NCBI GenBank assembly: GCA_902791475.1
Contig: CADAWC010000019.1
Coordinates: forward strand, 1-64,000
Direction: 5' to 3'
Origin: Fibrobacter succinogenes
GTDB taxonomy: Bacteria > Fibrobacterota > Fibrobacteria > Fibrobacterales > Fibrobacteraceae
Length of the DNA: 64,000 nucleotides
Made by a program: the position numbers and the translations under genes. Under the pieces are notes generated by a model, which ran no database searches, was not told the origin of the DNA, and saw nothing but the letters and a program-made list of their open reading frames with translations. Each line of letters starts with the position of its first letter. The stretch's first letter is position 1. Shown piece by piece: positions 9,801 to 16,507 of this stretch.

Positions 9801-10514
9801 CCGCTCATCAGTTGGGAATACTTCTTCTTCACTTGGAAAATCAAGCCGGACGAAGAAGAGGCGAAAAAACTCAAGGCCGACGCCGAAGCACTCATCAAGT
9901 CGCTCACAAAGCCCGAATACGCCCTCCGCGCCGTTCAAGCATTCTACCCTGCTGCCGGTACTGAAAAGTCCGTTATATTCAACACGGGCCGCACAGGCAC
10001 AGACGATGACTTCGTCGAAGTTTCGACCGCACGCCAGCAGAATCCCGAAGGCACTTGCCTTGCGCTCTGCGACTACGTCGCTCCGGCAAACGCCAATACC
10101 GCAAGCGTTTTCGCCTCCCCCGCAGGCAAGGACGTTTTCCGCGACATCGTCGGTGCATTCGCAGTGACCATGAGCGACACGTTCGTCAAACGCTTGGAAA
10201 AGCTGAAAGCCGAACAGGGCGGCAGCGATTACGACGTTCTCCTCATGCAGACTGTCGCCGACCGCCTCGCCGAAGCAGGCGCCGAATACTTGAGCCAAGA
10301 ACTCGACCGTACAAGCGGCTGGAAGGGCATCCGCCCGGCCGTCGGCTACCCCGTGCTCCCGAACATCAAGGAAATCTTCAACGTTGCAAAACTCATCGAC
10401 TTCAAGAGCGTAGGCATCAGCCTCACCGAAAACGGCGCCATGTACCCGCAAGCCTCCGTAAGTGGCCTCTACATTAGCCACCCCGAAATCGATTACTTCA
10501 ATGTGAAAGTGTAA
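6864..10514 (+). CDS. metH: Cobalamin-dependent methionine synthase
   Basis: Transfers the methyl group of 5-methyltetrahydrofolate to homocysteine through methylcobalamin, giving methionine. At 1216 residues it has the full four-module length. The homocysteine domain (about 1-325) carries the zinc cysteines in GLNCGLG (about residue 236) and GGCCGT (about 298). The pterin domain begins near residue 360 (GERCNVAGSKKFL). The cobalamin domain has the axial-histidine motif GDVHDIGKN (about 790) and VGGATTSPTH. The activation domain ends the protein (RPAVGYPVLPN, near 1150). A Ser/Ala-rich linker near 675-690 is unusual. The ribosome site is a weak GGA. No cobalamin or SAM riboswitch was recognised upstream. 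Ends in a convergent terminator. Confidence 0.97.
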   Translation: MTLREAFESKMMLLDGGMGSVIQTYGIKGANNDMLSIERPDIILDIQRRYVDAGVDCLTTNTFSSQRVSQHEYHQEHRIAEMNRASVKIAKQAAEEGFKKYGRKVYILGDVGPTSKMLSMSEDVNDPASRAITFDELEDAYLEQISVLMEEGVDAILIETIFDTLNAKAALSAYSKANDARIEAAKAAGTPEAEIKPIEVMLSMTVSDASGRTLSGQTVEAFAVSVMHMHPLSIGLNCGLGADGMVPYLRRMGAIAPCYLSCHPNAGLPNQFGGYDDTPEDMVRLMRVYLDDKLVNMIGGCCGTTPEHIAAMRKMLDELPADYKRREPAPKYVTCPRLRLAGLEPLFREQVRPSNGADSCNADDFVKVGERCNVAGSKKFLRLINEKNYEEALEIARKQVDDGADVIDVNMDDGLLDATAEMRTFLNLIASDPAVSRVPIMVDSSRFEVIEEGLKCIQGKSIVNSISLKMGEKAFIEHALTVKRLGAAVIVMLFDEEGQATNYERRVQIASRAYDIMVKQLHFDPSDIIYDPNVLTVATGMAEHNAYAIDFIRAVRWIMDNLPGVRISGGLSNLSFAFRGNNYLREAMHTTFLHYAIPNGMGMAIMNPSAIIKYKTIPLELRMAITEVIFNTEPDASEALIEIASRMTAAQAKAKETGAKYDPKAIFAVSTGASSSSDEGNAAADAKPTTPEERLQEALLKGTSTTLQPDLMELINRGDSPVGIISGPLMDGMNEVGRRFGEGKMFLPQVVKTARTMKKAVEILQPYIEAGKDANASSRGKIVIATVKGDVHDIGKNIVSVIMACNGYEMVDLGVMVPEDVIVKAAIENKADILSLSGLITPSLEEMCTVAKAMQAAGQRIPIIVGGATTSPTHTAVKIAPCYDGPVFHVRDAASNPGLAQKLLDPATREQTIQENREEQQRIRDKQNGIKTEAANAMAAAASTPEERRFQYDWSKYQPVQPPFMGESKLPPIPIEKIIPLISWEYFFFTWKIKPDEEEAKKLKADAEALIKSLTKPEYALRAVQAFYPAAGTEKSVIFNTGRTGTDDDFVEVSTARQQNPEGTCLALCDYVAPANANTASVFASPAGKDVFRDIVGAFAVTMSDTFVKRLEKLKAEQGGSDYDVLLMQTVADRLAEAGAEYLSQELDRTSGWKGIRPAVGYPVLPNIKEIFNVAKLIDFKSVGISLTENGAMYPQASVSGLYISHPEIDYFNVKV

Positions 10515-10534
10515 CGGTTAAACAATGATAAACT

Positions 10535-10565
10535 AAAAAAATCGGCCCGATTGGACCGATTTTAT
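10535..10565. terminator. Bidirectional terminator between metH and the Rpn gene
   Basis: An 8-bp AAAATCGG/CCGATTTT stem (10538-10545 and 10556-10563) with A residues before and T residues after it can end transcription from both convergent genes. Confidence 0.75.
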
Positions 10566-10584
10566 TGTATAAAGAATCGAATCG

Positions 10585-11373
10585 TTACTTTTTGTCTGAA
10601 GCGATTTTCTCTGCCGCAATCTGCTTCGCTTTCTCGAGAATTTCTTGGGAAACGCCGAGAGACTTGAAAATATCAATACTTTCGTTCAACCCTTCGGCCC
10701 TTCCTGCTTCCTTGCTTTCGTGAAGATCATATTCGTAAGTCATATATTTGTTCCTTATGAAAGTGTCGGTCTTGTAGAAAGATACCTGGCTGTTAATGGA
10801 TTCTGTTTCGCTGGAATCCGCAACCCTGGTCGCAAAGTATTTCATGTAGGCCTTCACAACCGGATTCCTGAACTTCTCATACCTTGTAAATATATAAAAG
10901 TTTTTGAAAGTGAGGTCATTCAAAGTGATTTCCGGATTTTCCCGTGCTCTGTTCTCAAAATGATAAACAGGATATCCGTGCCCGAAAATGTCCATGGGAC
11001 AAAGAAAGATGACATACTGTTCTCTGAGACTGGTGTAGAAATCGCCCTTGGAGAGAGCTACGCCATCGCATACGCTCTGGTAATACCTTGCCCTTTGAGG
11101 AAGTTCCTTGGTGTCAACCATCTGCATTTCCAAATCGAAGGAACGGATTGTCGCCCCATTTTCGTTAGTCTCACGTGCGAAGACGTCGTAGCGGACCCCC
11201 TTGTGCTCCGCGTCGTAACTAAGCACCGCTTCTAGTGTCGGGGTTTCGAGATGGTCGATTTCGATGCCGAGTAGATGTTCGATAAAAGGTTTGGCAATAT
11301 GCGTATTACTGAAAACTAACCCGAACATAATCGGGTCCGTAATGTCGAGATCGTCAAAAGGCTTAATGCTCAT
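10585..11373 (-). CDS. Rpn/PD-(D/E)XK nuclease family transposase-like protein
   Basis: A 262-residue member of the PD-(D/E)XK nuclease family usually annotated as Rpn recombination-promoting nuclease or putative transposase (PF12784). The N-terminus LDITDPIMFGLVFSN and the helix LLGIEID are typical. The nuclease core is visible as GVRYDVFARE (the catalytic Asp) and, about 25 residues on, FDLEMQMVD (the E-x-Q motif). PQRARYYQSVCD and YVIFLCPMDIFG follow as in the family. The C-terminus is charged and helical. The start has AGGAGC 8 bases upstream. Members are often multicopy and move between genomes; this one borders an accessory region of non-coding elements and small genes. It appears intact. 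Confidence 0.9.
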   Translation of the reverse strand: MSIKPFDDLDITDPIMFGLVFSNTHIAKPFIEHLLGIEIDHLETPTLEAVLSYDAEHKGVRYDVFARETNENGATIRSFDLEMQMVDTKELPQRARYYQSVCDGVALSKGDFYTSLREQYVIFLCPMDIFGHGYPVYHFENRARENPEITLNDLTFKNFYIFTRYEKFRNPVVKAYMKYFATRVADSSETESINSQVSFYKTDTFIRNKYMTYEYDLHESKEAGRAEGLNESIDIFKSLGVSQEILEKAKQIAAEKIASDKK

Positions 11374-11468
11374 TTATAAGCTCCTGTTTTTTGTGGTTTG
11401 CAAACAGGAGATGAGCTCATACAACGCAGAACACCGGTTCACAAACCTGTTAATGACAGATTAATGAT

Positions 11469-11633
11469 CCCACTTGCTACTTGCAGTGGGGGTGCTCTAC
11501 GTTGATCGCCAGGGGGCCAGTTTCCCCATAGGGTGTCTGCCTCAAATTGCGCGCCTGTCTAGCGAAACAAAGGGAGGTCGGCGTCAAGCAGATAGTGGAA
11601 CAACCTGCCCGGAACGAAAGCCAAGTCGGCAGG
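11469..11633 (+). ncRNA. Candidate stand-alone HEARO/omega-RNA-like structured RNA
   Basis: A GC-rich, non-coding stretch that begins with a hairpin (CCCAC/GTGGG, 11469-11490). It continues with GTGCTCTACGTTGATCGCC, a GGGG/CCCC hairpin, and GATAGTGGAACAACC, then a CCTGCC/GGCAGG stem (11604-11633) enclosing GGAACGAAAGCC. The order of parts and several of these words resemble, from memory, the HEARO RNA that guides IscB nucleases. No IscB reading frame lies downstream or anywhere in the window. If correct, the variable guide would be the roughly 16 bases before 11469. The small reading frames that cross it on both strands look spurious. Confidence 0.4.
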
Positions 11634-11879
11634 ATTAATGCAATCAGGAATGAATATACAATATCAAGAATTAGTAGGCAAGAGGTCGCTTTTCGCTCCA
11701 TTTCGGAATAGCTTTATTGTCCAAAACACGCGTTTTTCCGCATTTATGAAAGAAAAATACAGTTCATTGTAAATTTTCTGTACTGAAAATCACTTTTTAA
11801 GCTATTTTTAATTTTGAAAATAAAGAGTTTAGCTCTTGTTCTCCATACGAAATCTCGACAATTTCCTAAAGCGAGAATA
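11634..11879. other. AT-rich stretch without recognised genes
   Basis: No convincing reading frame, hairpin or known RNA is visible here. GGCAAGAGGT (11678-11687) also occurs near 2169, which may hint at a short dispersed word, but the match is too short to mean much. Confidence 0.4.
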
Positions 11880-12068
11880 AGGCGAACGCTCACGCAGGTA
11901 TGCCGTTTTTCGGTGTATCTCGGTTTGCTATGCCGGCTTTGCAGCCGGTCTTTGGTCGTATGGCCAAGGGCAACAGCCCTTTCGGGGCGTGGGTCGTTTG
12001 CGTTTATCGCTTTAAGGCTGTCGAGAGCCCCGTATGGATAAATGCAACGATCTACGCCCTTTTTTGTT
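11880..12068 (+). ncRNA. Candidate structured RNA ending in a long terminator hairpin
   Basis: The 3' end is a long, nearly perfect hairpin. Arm 11985-12008 pairs with 12037-12059 over about 23 positions, with a few wobbles and one bulge. It encloses a small GGCT/AGCC hairpin and is followed by six T residues and GTTTT. Upstream are further stems (CCGGCT/AGCCGG at 11932-11947, GGGC/GCCC near 11968-11979). No ribosome site or credible protein is present. This looks like a small RNA or the leader of the downstream small genes. I do not recognise the family. Confidence 0.4.
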
Positions 12069-12113
12069 TTCTAACAAAATCGGTTTAAATCATTTCAGGA
12101 CAGGGGAAAAACT

Positions 12114-12185
12114 CTAGGCATTATGCCTAGTGGACTTTTGCAAATGCAAAAAACAGATTGCTTTGCCCCCTCGCGGTGCAATCTG
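12114..12185 (+). other. Cluster of hairpins upstream of the small-gene cassette
   Basis: Three stems follow one another: CTAGGCAT/ATGCCTAG (12114-12130), TTTTGC/GCAAAA (12137-12152) and CAGATTGC/GCAATCTG (12154-12185). They lie 35 bases before the first small reading frame and may form its mRNA leader. Confidence 0.5.
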
Positions 12186-12219
12186 CAAAAACCTGAGGGA
12201 TATACTCTAGAGGTATATA

Positions 12220-12360
12220 ATGAATGTTGAACATGAAATTAGAGAAATAAAAGAGCAAGTCGCCAAATTAACCAAACGAATTGAAGCTTTAGAAAATGAA
12301 AAAAACAAGGAACAGCCTAATGTTCTCATCGCACCTGCGGTATCTGGGATTCGTTGTTAG
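12220..12360 (+). CDS. 46-residue coiled-coil protein
   Basis: A small reading frame with a good ribosome site (AGAGGT, 6 bases before the ATG). The product starts MNVEHEIREIKEQVAKLTKR and continues in a heptad pattern through IEALENEKNKEQ, so a short coiled coil is likely. It ends IAPAVSGIRC. No family is recognised. It is the first of three closely spaced plus-strand genes (the next begins 28 bases later) that share an AT-rich base composition unlike the flanking housekeeping genes. It could be a small multimerising protein or a regulator of its neighbours; nothing in the sequence decides this. Confidence 0.55.
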   Translation: MNVEHEIREIKEQVAKLTKRIEALENEKNKEQPNVLIAPAVSGIRC

Positions 12361-12388
12361 AAAACACCAACTCAAAAAAAGGAAAAAT

Positions 12389-12616
12389 ATGCCCAAATGT
12401 CCTCATTGTGGTGCTCAGGTTGACGCCGATGCAAAATTCTGCGAAGAATGCGGAGAATCCACTTCACAGGTAAAACAATGTGTTCAATGCGAAAAAGAAA
12501 TTCCAGTCAAGGCAAAATTTTGCAAATATTGCGGTTTTGATCAAAACAAAGACCCCTTTGACTGGACACCATCCCCTCGCAGTAAATCCGCAAAAGATCC
12601 ATTTGATTGGTCCTAA
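12389..12616 (+). CDS. Double zinc-ribbon small protein
   Basis: A 75-residue protein with two zinc ribbons in series: MPKCPHCGAQ with KFCEECGE, then KQCVQCEK with KFCKYCGFD. These are four CxxC pairs typical of the double zinc-ribbon family. The tail carries a repeated motif, DPFDWTP and then, after a short basic spacer, DPFDWS at the C-terminus; it may be a docking peptide for a partner. The start at 12389 is supported by AGGA upstream and the domain boundary. The role is unknown; such ribbons usually mediate protein or nucleic-acid contacts. The gene lies 18 bases before the membrane-protein gene and is probably cotranscribed with it. Confidence 0.75.
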   Translation: MPKCPHCGAQVDADAKFCEECGESTSQVKQCVQCEKEIPVKAKFCKYCGFDQNKDPFDWTPSPRSKSAKDPFDWS

Positions 12617-12634
12617 TTAAAAAAGGAGACAACA

Positions 12635-13456
12635 ATGTCTAGAGAAAGAAAGGTGAACATACACTGTTCTCGTTGTGGTAGATCGGGGATAGAATACATA
12701 ACAGAAGAATATAGCAATGGATACTGGCATGAAGTCGATTCTGCATTATCCAGTGGTTGGGATCGTTATGTAGGAGGTTTTATCCTTTGTCCCGAATGCG
12801 ATCGCAATCCCAAAGCTCAAGCAGAACTCGGTCGAAAAATCAAAGCTTATAAAAAAGCAAAATTAAAAGAATCCATACTTACAGCTTTAGCCTTGTCAAT
12901 TGGATTTTGTCTTACAATTATCATTTGGATCAATTACGGATCTTTTTTTTACGGGACAATACCAACTATTTTAGCGTTACTTGCATGTGCATTTATCAAA
13001 GAAGGAATAAAAGGTGGATTAGGCTGTTCAGTAACATTAGTAATAGCTGTTGTTGCATACTTTTATTTTTTTCACGAAGACAATTCAAATACACCTCAAG
13101 ATAATCCAAGCCCAAATGAAATTTTTAAACCAGTTAAACAATCTGCGTACCTTAATGGAATAAGCGATATTTCTAACAATAGCGAATTAGGAAACTTCTA
13201 TTTTGCCATTGCAAATAATTTTTACCACAACGATATGGGACTGAAAGGAACACCAGAACAAATTGCCGCAGGCAATAAATTAATGGTTCGTGTCTATGAT
13301 TTCTTAGGAACTTCTGCTAAAAAAGAACAAATGTTGAATGTTGACAGCATGAAATTTTTCATAAAGAATTACACACAAGTATCCGAATTTCGCAGGAAAA
13401 AAGCACTTGAAGAATTACAACTTGGCATAAATAAAATTGAATCAATAAATAAATAG
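12635..13456 (+). CDS. Membrane protein with N-terminal zinc finger
   Basis: A 273-residue protein of unknown function. The N-terminus has two CxxC pairs (HCSRCGRSG and LCPECDRN) about 40 residues apart, consistent with one zinc-binding finger. Two or three hydrophobic segments follow between about residues 76 and 148 (ESILTALALSIGFCLTIIIW and GCSVTLVIAVVAYFYFF). The remaining 120 residues are soluble and mostly helical, with no recognised domain. AAAAGGAG precedes the start. Base composition and codon use are clearly more AT-rich than the neighbouring metH or pyrC, which suggests acquisition by transfer. The shared zinc-finger theme with the preceding gene suggests they work together. Confidence 0.7.
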   Translation: MSRERKVNIHCSRCGRSGIEYITEEYSNGYWHEVDSALSSGWDRYVGGFILCPECDRNPKAQAELGRKIKAYKKAKLKESILTALALSIGFCLTIIIWINYGSFFYGTIPTILALLACAFIKEGIKGGLGCSVTLVIAVVAYFYFFHEDNSNTPQDNPSPNEIFKPVKQSAYLNGISDISNNSELGNFYFAIANNFYHNDMGLKGTPEQIAAGNKLMVRVYDFLGTSAKKEQMLNVDSMKFFIKNYTQVSEFRRKKALEELQLGINKIESINK

Positions 13457-13501
13457 AATTGATTTAAATTTCAAAAAATGACATTTCCAATGCTGTAGAT
13501 T

Positions 13502-14059
13502 ATGAAAAAACTACTCTTTCTCATTCTCGTTTTTTCAATCGCCGCAATCGCAGTTGTGACAGACAAAACAGTTGATCGAAAATTCTTGCAAATCTATTTG
13601 CGCTCTGGCAACTGGAATACCGGAGATCGTTATTCTACGATTCCTGTCATCGTAAACGGAAAGAAAACTTGTCCGTATGTGGGAAGTATTTTTGCAGAGC
13701 TATATGATGAATTTAACTGTCCAGATGTGACCATATACCATCTTGTGCATGTGAAAAGTGCGGAAAATGGACTGACATGCTACTACGATTATACCGTAGG
13801 CGGAGATTACATGTTTGTATTGAGTAATCAAAAGAACTGCCCAGACATTCTCGCGGCATACGACGGAATGAAGTTTTTCAAAGGCGTGTATTTTGATTCC
13901 GTTGATGATTACAGGCTTTATTATAGAGACACTTTGTTAACACAGACCTTCGAGGGTGACTTTACGAAATACCCAAAAGTGCAAGAACAAATCCGCTATA
14001 GACGCATCCACATGAGCAAAGACATAAAGAAAAGAGAAGTCATAAAATTTGGGAACTAA
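13502..14059 (+). CDS. Exported protein of unknown function
   Basis: A 185-residue product with a short basic N-terminus and hydrophobic stretch (MKKLLFLILVFSIAAIAVV), so it is either exported or anchored by an uncleaved signal. The mature part holds four cysteines in a 105-residue span (KKTCPYV, EFNCPDV, GLTCYYDY, QKNCPDI) that may form two disulfides. The C-terminus is strongly basic (RYRRIHMSKDIKKREVIK). No family recognised and no Shine-Dalgarno sequence before the ATG. It is the last plus-strand gene of the accessory island and converges on the P-II-like genes with only 10 bases between the stop codons. Confidence 0.65.
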   Translation: MKKLLFLILVFSIAAIAVVTDKTVDRKFLQIYLRSGNWNTGDRYSTIPVIVNGKKTCPYVGSIFAELYDEFNCPDVTIYHLVHVKSAENGLTCYYDYTVGGDYMFVLSNQKNCPDILAAYDGMKFFKGVYFDSVDDYRLYYRDTLLTQTFEGDFTKYPKVQEQIRYRRIHMSKDIKKREVIKFGN

Positions 14060-14069
14060 TTTAAGTTCC

Positions 14070-14423
14070 TTACTTCTTCTCTTCCGCATCCTTGTGTTCC
14101 GCCGCCTTCCACGGCGTAAGCCCAACGACATTATCGACTGGGAGCGCAAACGCAATCCCCTGCCCCATCGTATTGAGGCCCGCTTTTTCGTATAGAGAAT
14201 GGAGCACCGCATCCTTCACGTTCAGCGGAACGAGAATCATCACGACTTCTTTTTCAGGCTGAATGGCGATATGGAAGAACGCTTCCGCTTCCTTATTTGC
14301 CGTACCACGGGCGTTCAAGACTGTGCCACCACGGGCTCCCGCCTCTTTAGCGGCTTCCATCACAGTATCGGAGAATCCGTTATTCACAATGCAGATAATT
14401 AATTCATGTGTATTCGGTTTCAT
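14070..14423 (-). CDS. P-II-like regulatory protein (second copy of the operon)
   Basis: A 117-residue protein with the length and pattern of P-II-fold signalling proteins. It has a first strand HELIICIVNNG, the helix with GARGGTVLNARG where P-II proteins bind nucleotide, the strand PEKEVVMILVP, and the C-terminal GQGIAFALPVDNVVGL. The T-loop region is short and lacks the classic uridylylation tyrosine context, so this is not GlnB or GlnK. The start has GGGAGAGGG upstream. It is the third gene of an operon with a DUF1538 membrane protein and another P-II-like gene. It may bind a nucleotide and gate the membrane protein, by analogy with P-II control of transporters. Confidence 0.75.
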   Translation of the reverse strand: MKPNTHELIICIVNNGFSDTVMEAAKEAGARGGTVLNARGTANKEAEAFFHIAIQPEKEVVMILVPLNVKDAVLHSLYEKAGLNTMGQGIAFALPVDNVVGLTPWKAAEHKDAEEKK

Positions 14424-14425
14424 AA

Positions 14426-14839
14426 TTACCCTCTCCCTACCTGAGATCGGTTGTCGCTCAAAAAGTTAAATACCGACTTGCCAATAACGCTTGACATCGG
14501 AATCGTATAGGCAATGCCCTTGCCGTTCACAATCGTCCTGAATTTTTCTTCCAGACATTCCAAGACTGCAGGCACATGGTCTTCACCAATGATACTGATA
14601 ATCACCGCGCGTTCAGAGTCTGCAAGTCCAAGTGCAGCCATGATTTCGCGCGGAGCCGTTCCGTGGCCGTAAAACACGAACTGCATATTCGCGCCAAACG
14701 ACTGGATGTAATCCATGTAAAAGTCCGCCTTTGAACGGTTCACCGTCGTCACCAGAATCTTGAGACGATTCATCGAGACTTTCGAATGAACCTTTTGAGG
14801 CACCGCCCGTTTCAAAACATTCTTTACTGTTTCAACCAT
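14426..14839 (-). CDS. P-II-like regulatory protein (first copy of the operon)
   Basis: A 137-residue protein. After a basic 22-residue N-terminal extension (VKNVLKRAVPQKVHSK), the P-II-like ferredoxin fold begins with RLKILVTTVNRSKADFYMD. FGANMQFVFYGHGT, the strand RAVIISIIGEDHV and the C-terminal KGIAYTIPMSSVIG follow, parallel to the companion protein. The stop lies 2 bases before the next P-II-like gene starts, and AGAGGCG precedes this gene's start, so the two are translated together. Having two diverged P-II-like subunits suggests a hetero-oligomer or division of labour. Ligand and target are unknown; the membrane protein encoded 9 bases upstream is the obvious target. Confidence 0.72.
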   Translation of the reverse strand: MVETVKNVLKRAVPQKVHSKVSMNRLKILVTTVNRSKADFYMDYIQSFGANMQFVFYGHGTAPREIMAALGLADSERAVIISIIGEDHVPAVLECLEEKFRTIVNGKGIAYTIPMSSVIGKSVFNFLSDNRSQVGRG

Positions 14840-14848
14840 CGTACGCCT

Positions 14849-16381
14849 CTACACAAAGTCAATAATCTGTTCGTCATCAGCATCCTGCAAGCGGCGCATC
14901 ATAATCCTGTTGCGCCAAAGCCTTGCCACAATCGCCTTAAAACCAAGCACCTGGATCGTAATGAGCGGAGTCATCGCGACCATCGCCACAATGCCAAAAG
15001 CATAATTCAAAATCGAATCGCCACCGTCGTGAATCACGGAGCATGCGCCAATTGCCAAAGGCAGAATAAAGCTCGACGTCAGCGGACCGCTTGCCACGCC
15101 ACCCGAGTCAAACGCAATCGCCGTATAAAGTTTCGGCACAAAGAACGAGAGCCCAAGTGAAATAAAGTAACCGGGCAACAAGTAATAAATAATCGGGAAC
15201 CCGATAATAATGCGAAGCATCGAAAGTCCAATTGAAATGCCCACGCCCACCGAAAGCGCAATCAGCATTGAGCGCTTGGTCACAAGGCCACCCGTCACTT
15301 CTTCGACCTGCTTGTTGAGCACGTGCACCGCCGGTTCTGCAAGCACCACCACCATGCCAATGATAAAGCCAGCCGCCACAAGCGCATGCGGGCGTTTCGC
15401 AAGTTCACACCCAATTTCAAAACCAATCGGCAAGAACCCGACTTTCACTGCCGTCAAGAAAATCACAAGCCCGAAAAACGTGTAAAGAATCCCGACGCCC
15501 ACTTGCACAAGCTTTACCATCGGGAGCTTGAGCACGGTCCACTGGAGCGCCCCGAAAAACACGACAATCAGCCCAAGCGCTACAAGCACTTCGCGGGCAA
15601 TCACCATTACCGTAGGCAAAAACTTTTCGCCAAGGCTTGCATCCACCGAGTACGCCGCCGTCGAAAGTTCATACGTCAAGTCGCCCTTCGAAAACACAAC
15701 CAAGCCCATCAGCGCTAAAATCGGTCCGACCGAGCAAAGCGCAATCAAGCCGAAACTGTTTTCCGAAGCATGCTTACCACCAATCGCACCTGCAACGCCT
15801 ACGCCAAGCGCCATGATGAACGGCACCGTAATCGGCCCTGTCGTCACGCCACCCGAGTCAAACGCAAGCGGCACAAAAGCGTCCCGCCCGACAGACACCA
15901 TGAGCATCCCGAGCATGAACAGCACCATGTAAAAGAAAATGATAATCGAAGACAAGTCCTTCTTGAACACAATCTTCAAAATTGCAAGGAGCAAAAAAAT
16001 CCCGACACCCACGCCAATCGTCGAAATCAATAAAATCGGCCGCACAGCATTTTTCACCTGTTCGGCAAGCACGGACAAGTCCGGTTCTGCCACTGTAATG
16101 AGCACGCCCATCACAAAGCAAACCGAAACGAGAAGCAACAGGCGCCGCGACTTGGTAAGGCCCGCCCCCACATACGCCCCCATCGGAGTCATTGCAAGGT
16201 CCGCTCCCAAGTTAAAAAGACCAATTCCTATAATCAAAAAAATTGCGCTAACCGTAAAAACAATCTGCTCTTTCAGCGAAAAAGTCACAAGCGGGGTATG
16301 CGAGACCACCAGCACAATAAGCGTAATGGGTAAAACAGAGGCAAAAGCCTCTTTCAACTTTTCAAAAAGAATTTTTTGCAT
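14849..16381 (-). CDS. DUF1538 family integral membrane protein
   Basis: A 510-residue polytopic protein made of two DUF1538 halves. The repeated signatures are FNLGADLAMTPMGAYVG near residue 60 and the analogous SHIFT-like PIGFEIGCELAKRPH near 300. The paired AFDSGGVTTGPITVPF and AFDSGGVASGPLTSSF motifs, one per half, look like membrane re-entrant or substrate-binding elements of a transporter with inverted symmetry. The start at 16381 is chosen because it gives MQKILFEKLKEAF directly before the first helix, although no Shine-Dalgarno sequence is visible. A longer form starting at 16402 is possible. Followed by two P-II-like genes in one operon, which points to a regulated transporter or channel of unknown substrate. 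Confidence 0.8.
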   Translation of the reverse strand: MQKILFEKLKEAFASVLPITLIVLVVSHTPLVTFSLKEQIVFTVSAIFLIIGIGLFNLGADLAMTPMGAYVGAGLTKSRRLLLLVSVCFVMGVLITVAEPDLSVLAEQVKNAVRPILLISTIGVGVGIFLLLAILKIVFKKDLSSIIIFFYMVLFMLGMLMVSVGRDAFVPLAFDSGGVTTGPITVPFIMALGVGVAGAIGGKHASENSFGLIALCSVGPILALMGLVVFSKGDLTYELSTAAYSVDASLGEKFLPTVMVIAREVLVALGLIVVFFGALQWTVLKLPMVKLVQVGVGILYTFFGLVIFLTAVKVGFLPIGFEIGCELAKRPHALVAAGFIIGMVVVLAEPAVHVLNKQVEEVTGGLVTKRSMLIALSVGVGISIGLSMLRIIIGFPIIYYLLPGYFISLGLSFFVPKLYTAIAFDSGGVASGPLTSSFILPLAIGACSVIHDGGDSILNYAFGIVAMVAMTPLITIQVLGFKAIVARLWRNRIMMRRLQDADDEQIIDFV

Positions 16382-16419
16382 CGCTATAAAATATATTTTA
16401 TTTCTTACTCTTCTTGTCA

Positions 16420-16439
16420 TGCCCGCCTCCGAGCGGGCA
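16420..16439. repeat. Short dispersed palindrome
   Basis: A TGCCCGC/GCGGGCA stem with a 6-base loop, of the same GTCAT-plus-GC-palindrome type found elsewhere in this window. It lies between the divergent DUF1538 and sigma-factor genes, where it may influence both transcripts. Confidence 0.7.
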
Positions 16440-16507
16440 CCTCCTTTTAAAAAAAATTTCAGTATCCATGCAACCGCCCGTAAACCCCACGCATCAAAAA
16501 TAACGAA

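Noticed and set aside
8781..10481. A 566-codon open frame on the minus strand across metH
   Set aside because: It lies antisense to the clearly identified methionine synthase, and its amino-acid composition (rich in Cys, Phe, Val, Gly) is that of a mirror frame of C-ending codons. No start signals or domain are seen.
11477..11701. A 74-codon minus-strand frame across the HEARO-like region
   Set aside because: It has no ribosome site or domain and overlaps the hairpins; a structured RNA explains the sequence better.
11814..12088. Two overlapping 62- and 75-codon plus-strand frames
   Set aside because: Both run through the long terminator hairpin and the T-run, lack ribosome sites and have no recognisable domain.
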